DNA from: Alphaproteobacteria bacterium
Lineage (GTDB): Bacteria > Pseudomonadota > Alphaproteobacteria > Micropepsales > Micropepsaceae
Length of the DNA stretch: 9,284 nucleotides
Direction of reading: 5' to 3'
NCBI GenBank assembly: GCA_003131925.1
Contig: PKWC01000142.1
Location: 1 to 9,284, forward strand
Of this stretch, positions 5,238 to 9,284 are shown in pieces. Each line of letters opens with the position of its first letter. Positions within the stretch are counted from its first letter, which is position 1. The position numbers and the translations under genes are program-made. The notes beneath the pieces were generated by a model that had not been told where the DNA came from, searched no databases, and saw nothing but the letters and a program-made list of their open reading frames with translations.

Positions 5238-6172
5238 GCCGGGGCCACGCGCCAGTCCTGCTCGCAGAGGTGCTCGACGCGCTCGCGCCGCGCGATGGCG
5301 CCAACTACGTCGACGGCACGTTCGGCGGTGGCGGCTATGCGCAGGCAATTCTCGATCGGGCAAAATGCAAGGTTCTCGGCATCGACCGCGATCCGGACGC
5401 GGTCAGACGCGGCGCGGCACTCAAGGAGCATTACGCAGGACGTCTGGCTCTTGCGCAGGGACGCTTTTCCGCAATGGAGCAGCTGCTCGCGGAGCAGCAC
5501 GAAACGGGAAGCGATGGGGTCGTGCTCGATCTGGGCGTGTCGTCTTTCCAGCTCGACGAGCCCGGGCGCGGGTTCTCGTTTCGCGGCGACGGTCCGCTCG
5601 ACATGCGCATGGAACAGCAAGGTTCGTCCGCGAGCGATTTCGTCAACACCGCCAGCGAGGCAGAGCTTGCAGATGTAATCGCCCGACTGGGCGAGGAACG
5701 GCAGGCACGGCGAATCGCCCGCGCGATCGTCGCTGTGCGGCCGCTTTCGCGCACGGGCGAACTGGCTGAAATTGTGGTCGAGACCTTGGGCCCAGGCGCG
5801 GCTCGCCACAAGATCCATCCGGCGACGCGGACCTTTCAGGCGTTGCGGCTGCACGTCAACGACGAGTTGGGCGAACTCGCCTCGGGCCTCGCCGCCGCCG
5901 AACGCGTGCTGAGACCAAGCGGGCGTCTCGCCGTCGTATCGTTCCATTCGCTCGAGGACCGCGTCGTCAAGCAGTTTCTTGCGGAACGCAGTGGACGCGT
6001 ACCCGCCGGTTCCCGGCACGCTCCCGCGTCACTTCCTGCGCGCGCACCGACATTCCGGCTTCTTCCGCCGCGACCGTGCACGCCCAGCGCCGCGGAACTC
6101 TCGCGCAATCCCCGTTCTCGCTCGGCGCGCCTGAGGGCGGCCGAACGCACATCCGTCCCGCTCGCGGCCTAG
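5234..6172 (+). CDS. rsmH: 16S rRNA (cytosine(1402)-N4)-methyltransferase RsmH
   Basis: RsmH (formerly MraW) transfers a methyl group from S-adenosylmethionine to N4 of C1402 in the 16S rRNA decoding centre, in the cytoplasm. The 312-residue protein opens with HAPVLLAEVLDAL, followed by the SAM-binding loop YVDGTFGGGGYAQAIL (residues 25-40), where many family members have GAGGH/Y. An acidic strand end at GIDRDP (49-54) follows. Further family signatures are DLGVSSFQLDEPGRGFSFR (99-117) with GPLDMRM (120-126), KIHPATRTFQALRLHVNDEL (193-212) and VVSFHSLEDRVVKQFL (234-249). Length is normal. The start ATG overlaps the mraZ stop by 4 bp. The TAG stop is embedded in the ribosome binding site of ftsL. 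Confidence 0.97.
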   Translation: MSRGHAPVLLAEVLDALAPRDGANYVDGTFGGGGYAQAILDRAKCKVLGIDRDPDAVRRGAALKEHYAGRLALAQGRFSAMEQLLAEQHETGSDGVVLDLGVSSFQLDEPGRGFSFRGDGPLDMRMEQQGSSASDFVNTASEAELADVIARLGEERQARRIARAIVAVRPLSRTGELAEIVVETLGPGAARHKIHPATRTFQALRLHVNDELGELASGLAAAERVLRPSGRLAVVSFHSLEDRVVKQFLAERSGRVPAGSRHAPASLPARAPTFRLLPPRPCTPSAAELSRNPRSRSARLRAAERTSVPLAA

Positions 6173-6176
6173 GAGG
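6171..6176 (+). promoter_or_regulatory. ftsL ribosome binding site overlapping the rsmH stop
   Basis: A perfect AGGAGG begins within the rsmH TAG (6170-6172). It lies 5 nt before ATG 6182 and only 2 nt before ATG 6179, favouring 6182 in the ATGATG pair. Confidence 0.7.
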
Positions 6177-6181
6177 CAATG

Positions 6182-6562
6182 ATGATACGGATTTTAAACT
6201 TCTTCTGTTTCGCGGCCGCCGCCTTGTGCTGCCTCGCGCTCTACCACGTCTCGGAACAGACGCGCGTTTCGCGCATACACTTGGTGGCGGTCGAAAGACA
6301 AATCGCCGATGAGCACGGCGCGATGAAAGTTCTCCAGGCCGATTGGGAGCGCGTCTCCGAGCCGTCGCACATCCAGGCGCTGGCGCAGACAAAACTCGGC
6401 CTCTCGGACGTGCCGGCAGTGGCGCTGGCATCGCTGGAACTTCTGCCACGCCGGGGCGAGACCCCGACGGCCGGATCCCCCGTCCAGACAGCCAGCATCA
6501 CCGTTGCGCCAATTTCGGCCGATCCGCATCTTCGCCTTGCAGCCGCCCATGCGGGGAACTGA
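6182..6562 (+). CDS. ftsL: Cell division protein FtsL
   Basis: FtsL is a small bitopic divisome protein that forms a coiled coil with FtsB and, with FtsQ, activates the FtsW-FtsI septal synthase. The 126-residue product has a very short cytoplasmic tail (MIRILN), one membrane segment (about residues 4-21) and a periplasmic helix from about 24 to 60. The alphaproteobacterial FtsL signature follows: LQADWERVSEPSHIQALAQT and then KLGL. The C-terminal 50 residues are low in conservation and Pro/Ala-rich. It is identified by these features together with its place between rsmH and ftsI. ATG 6182 is preferred over 6179 on ribosome binding site spacing. The end overlaps ftsI by 14 bp, indicating coupled translation. 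Confidence 0.9.
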   Translation: MIRILNFFCFAAAALCCLALYHVSEQTRVSRIHLVAVERQIADEHGAMKVLQADWERVSEPSHIQALAQTKLGLSDVPAVALASLELLPRRGETPTAGSPVQTASITVAPISADPHLRLAAAHAGN

Positions 6563-8207
6563 CGGACAGATCTACGCTCCACTCGAGCGCAGGCAGGATG
6601 GTCGCGAAGCCGTCTCCGTGATCCAGCGGCGCATTATCGTCGCAGCCGGCATCTGCGTAATGGCCTTCGCCTTGATCGGCGTCAGGCTGGTCGATGTCGG
6701 CCTCATGAAAGGCAGCGTTACCGGCGCATCCGCGCCAATCAGCGACCAGCCGCAATCCGTACGCGCCGACATTCTCGACCGTAGCGGCGTGGTGCTCGCA
6801 CGCGATCTGCCTGTTGGCGATCTCTATGCACGACCGCACGCGTTTGCCGACAGGCGCGAAGCGGCGCGGCAGCTTGCCGCCGTGGCCGGCGTCGGCTCCA
6901 ACCGTCTGGCGCGTGCTTTCGACAGCCGGCACAATTATGTCCTCGTCGCGCGTCAGCTCGTTCCTGACGTGCAGGCGAAAATCAGGCAACTCGGCTTGCC
7001 CGGGCTCGAATTCGAGCCGGCAGAAAAACGCTACTATCCCGAAGGCCTGGCGGCCGTGCAGGTGCTGGGCACGACCGACCCGGACGGCAATGGCGTCGAC
7101 GGTCTCGAGCTTGGTCTCGATTCGACGCTTGGCCATGCGGAGCCTGGCGCGGGCATTGCGCTTTCTCTCGACATGCGTGTGCAGTATGCGCTGGCTCACG
7201 AAGTCGAGCAGGCGCGGGAAACCTTTGGCGCGCGCGCGGCAGGCGGCATCGTCCTCAATGTGAACACGGGCGAAATTCTCGCCATGGCCTCGCTGCCGGA
7301 TGCTCCGGGCGAGACGGGTGCGGCCGCGAACTCCGATCCGCGCCGCAATCGCATGGCGCAGGATGTCTACGAGCTTGGCTCCGTCTTCAAGATATTTTCC
7401 TTTGCGCTTGCAGTGGAGGATCACACCATCCGTCTGGATGAGGTGTTTCCGATCGCGGCGGGCTTTCACATAGGCCGCTACACGATCCATGACGCCGAGC
7501 ACATGCCGTCGACGCTTGCCGCCCGCGATATCCTCGCGCAATCGTCCAATGTCGGCACCGCACAGATCGCCTTGCGTTCCGGCCCGGAGCGGCAACGCGC
7601 CTTTCTTGCGCATCTTGGCCTTCTCGCACCCGTGCGGACCGAGTTGCCGGAACACGCCGCCCCTCTGATTCCCGGCCATTGGAGCGAAGTCGAGACCGCC
7701 ACGATCGGATTTGGCCATGGCATCTCCGTCTCGCCCTTGTCCTTTGTTACTGCTGCAGCTGCCCTGGTGAATGGCGGTCGGCGAATCGTGCCGACCTTTC
7801 TCAAGCAGGTTTCCGACGCGCGCGGCGAGCAGCTCATCAAGCCCGAAACCAGCGCCACGATGCGGGAGCTGCTGCGCTACGTCGTGACGAACGGCACGGG
7901 TAAAAAGGCGGACGTGCCCGGCTACGATATCGGCGGCAAGACGGGCTCGGCTGAAAAGGTTTCCGGACGCGGCTATGTCGCCCATCGCCTGCTCACCTCC
8001 TTCTGCGCCGTCTTTCCCATTGAAAATCCGCGTTATCTCGTGTTCGTCATGCTCGACGAGCCGCATGGCACGAAGGCGACCTTCGGCCTTGCTCTGGCTG
8101 GCTTCACTGCCGCACCGCTCGCCGGACGCGTCGTCGCGCACATTGCGCCGATGCTGGGCATGCCGACGGACACCTCCGCCGTGGTGCAGGCCAAAGACAA
8201 CTCATAA
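6549..8207 (+). CDS. ftsI: Septal peptidoglycan transpeptidase FtsI (penicillin-binding protein 3)
   Basis: FtsI is the class B penicillin-binding protein that crosslinks septal peptidoglycan in the periplasm together with FtsW. The 552-residue protein has a cytoplasmic tail, one membrane anchor (about residues 29-50), then the pedestal domain beginning VRADILDRSGVVLARDLPVG. The transpeptidase domain carries all three active-site motifs: SVFK (nucleophile S278, K281), SSN (332-334) and KTG (464-466, within GGKTGSAEKV). No C-terminal PASTA repeats are present, as normal for proteobacteria. The start is ATG 6549, 14 bp inside ftsL; no clear ribosome binding site precedes it, consistent with coupling. 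An in-frame TTG at 6504 would lengthen the overlap and is less likely. The stop TAA shares its last base with the murE ATG. Confidence 0.96.
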   Translation: MRGTDGQIYAPLERRQDGREAVSVIQRRIIVAAGICVMAFALIGVRLVDVGLMKGSVTGASAPISDQPQSVRADILDRSGVVLARDLPVGDLYARPHAFADRREAARQLAAVAGVGSNRLARAFDSRHNYVLVARQLVPDVQAKIRQLGLPGLEFEPAEKRYYPEGLAAVQVLGTTDPDGNGVDGLELGLDSTLGHAEPGAGIALSLDMRVQYALAHEVEQARETFGARAAGGIVLNVNTGEILAMASLPDAPGETGAAANSDPRRNRMAQDVYELGSVFKIFSFALAVEDHTIRLDEVFPIAAGFHIGRYTIHDAEHMPSTLAARDILAQSSNVGTAQIALRSGPERQRAFLAHLGLLAPVRTELPEHAAPLIPGHWSEVETATIGFGHGISVSPLSFVTAAAALVNGGRRIVPTFLKQVSDARGEQLIKPETSATMRELLRYVVTNGTGKKADVPGYDIGGKTGSAEKVSGRGYVAHRLLTSFCAVFPIENPRYLVFVMLDEPHGTKATFGLALAGFTAAPLAGRVVAHIAPMLGMPTDTSAVVQAKDNS

Positions 8208-9284
8208 TGGAAACACAATCGGGGGCGATCGAAGCGGCGGGAATGGCGAGCATCGCGCCCATGCAGGAGTTCAGCGAATTTGCAGGTCTGGCGAGCGACA
8301 GCCGCTCGGTCGGACCCGGCTATCTTTTTGCAGCGTTGCCTGGCACGCAGGCGGACGGCGCGTTGTTCATCTCCGATGCGGTAAGGCGTGGTGCGATCGC
8401 GGTTCTCGGCCGGCCTTCCGTTCGCGCCGAAGCCGAAAAGCATGGCGTACCGCTCATTGCCGACGACAATCCGCGTCTCAGGCTGGCAAAAATCGCCGCC
8501 GAACATTTCGGCGCGCAGCCATGCGTCGTGGCGGCGGTCACCGGCACAAATGGAAAGACTTCAGCCTGCGTTTTCCTGCGCCAGCTGTGGGCGAGCCGCG
8601 GTCGCAGCGCCGCGAGCATCGGCACGATTGGGGTTGTCGCACCGTCGGGCACGACATCGCTCGCGCACACCACTCCCGATGCCATCGAGACGCACAGGCT
8701 ACTCGCACGACTCGCCTGCGAGGGCGTCACCCATCTCGCGCTCGAGGCGTCGAGCCACGGACTCGACCAGTATCGCCTTGACGGCGTGGAAATCGCGGCA
8801 GCGGCCTTCACCAATCTCACGCGCGACCATTTGGACTATCATCCCGATTTTGCGCATTATCTCGCGGCGAAGTTGCGCCTGTTCACCGAGCTTGTCCGGT
8901 CCGCCGGATTGGCGGTCGTCAATGCGGATGCGGAGGAGGCCGGGCAGTTTCTGTCGGCGGCGCGCGCGAGAAATCTCAGGCTCCTCACTGTCGGCGCAAG
9001 AGGGACAGAGATTCGAATTGCGTCTCTCGCGCCACGCGCGGAAGGACAGGTCCTGCGGATCGTCTTTGCGGGAATCAGTTACGAGATCGAATTGCCGCTC
9101 GTGGGCGCCTTTCAGGCGTCCAATGCGCTCGTCGCCGCGGGCATCGCGATCGGATTGGGCGATCCGCCGGAAGAAATTTTCGCGGCGCTGTCAAATCTGA
9201 AAGGTGCGCCGGGGCGCCTTGAGAAAGTGGCGGCTACGACGAACGGCGCGCCGATCTATGTTGATTACGCGCACACGCCCGACG
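8207..9284 (+). CDS. murE: UDP-N-acetylmuramoyl-tripeptide synthetase MurE (3' end cut by window)
   Basis: MurE is the cytoplasmic Mur ligase that uses ATP to add the third residue, normally meso-diaminopimelate in Gram-negative bacteria, to UDP-MurNAc-L-Ala-D-Glu. The 359 codons visible are open to the window end; about a quarter of a typical MurE is missing. Residues 25-50 hold the uracil-binding N-domain strand (GLASDSRSVGPGYLFAALPG). Then come the ATP loop VTGTNGKT (111-118), HTTPD (154-158), LEASSHGLDQ, TNLTRDHLDYH and a YLAAKLRLF segment holding the lysine that is carbamylated in the family. GAFQASNALVA, GAPGRLEKV and the start of DYAHTPD follow. The motif that fixes the amino-acid specificity lies beyond the window, so diaminopimelate use is assumed. 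The start overlaps the ftsI stop by one base (TAATG). There is no strong ribosome binding site, so translation is probably coupled. Confidence 0.95.
   Translation, partial: METQSGAIEAAGMASIAPMQEFSEFAGLASDSRSVGPGYLFAALPGTQADGALFISDAVRRGAIAVLGRPSVRAEAEKHGVPLIADDNPRLRLAKIAAEHFGAQPCVVAAVTGTNGKTSACVFLRQLWASRGRSAASIGTIGVVAPSGTTSLAHTTPDAIETHRLLARLACEGVTHLALEASSHGLDQYRLDGVEIAAAAFTNLTRDHLDYHPDFAHYLAAKLRLFTELVRSAGLAVVNADAEEAGQFLSAARARNLRLLTVGARGTEIRIASLAPRAEGQVLRIVFAGISYEIELPLVGAFQASNALVAAGIAIGLGDPPEEIFAALSNLKGAPGRLEKVAATTNGAPIYVDYAHTPD

Noticed and set aside
6504..6548. TTG at 6504 as the start of ftsI
   Set aside because: It would extend the overlap with ftsL to 59 bp with no ribosome binding site. 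ATG 6549 already gives a complete cytoplasmic tail and membrane anchor.
6498..8141. Long open frame (547 codons) on the minus strand opposite ftsI
   Set aside because: It lies wholly antisense to a clearly functional ftsI with intact active-site motifs. Its translation is rich in Arg, His and Gly with no recognisable domain, as expected of antisense frames in GC-rich DNA.

Overview
The window looks like a chromosomal segment of a GC-rich alphaproteobacterium, Hyphomicrobiales/Rhizobiales-like. The pointers are the gene order mraZ-rsmH-ftsL-ftsI-murE, the alphaproteobacterial style of FtsL and MraZ, and a GANTC (CcrM-type) site in the mraZ promoter. Genus cannot be read from the sequence. No rRNA, tRNA, CRISPR array, insertion sequence or phage gene was seen.

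Left part (1-1954): a perfect GC-rich palindrome at 3-23 is followed by two tandem genes (96-1022 and 1069-1929). They encode clearly paralogous multi-pass membrane proteins of unknown function. Both contain the same central signature, an acidic V-x-A-E-E segment followed by RAW-x-LSR-x-NFWRI.

Middle part (1955-4396): a compact regulated cassette. A TetR-family repressor gene on the minus strand diverges from a plus-strand pair encoding a PhnB-like VOC (glyoxalase/bleomycin-resistance fold) protein and a TetA-type major facilitator efflux pump. The 76-bp divergent region holds a palindromic operator overlapping the -10 elements. Its outer -35 regions are themselves a perfect 9-bp inverted repeat, so the repressor probably controls itself and the VOC-efflux pair together. 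The start of the VOC gene looks frameshifted: the best ribosome binding site serves an ATG in another frame, and one extra base in a C5 run would join that ATG to the VOC domain.

Right part (4397-9284): a 373-bp regulatory region, then the start of the division and cell wall (dcw) cluster. It runs mraZ (transcriptional autorepressor), rsmH (16S rRNA m4C1402 methyltransferase), ftsL (divisome scaffold), ftsI (septal transpeptidase, PBP3) and murE (cytoplasmic UDP-MurNAc-tripeptide ligase, cut by the window end). The genes overlap or nearly touch, so they are almost certainly one translationally coupled operon. Three 10-bp-spaced TCCCA repeats (TGGGA-N5 on the minus strand) cover the likely mraZ promoter and match the described MraZ box.

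I found no convincing wholly new system. The points most worth checking are the VOC start frameshift, the symmetric TetR operator, and the MraZ box combined with a GANTC site in the mraZ promoter.
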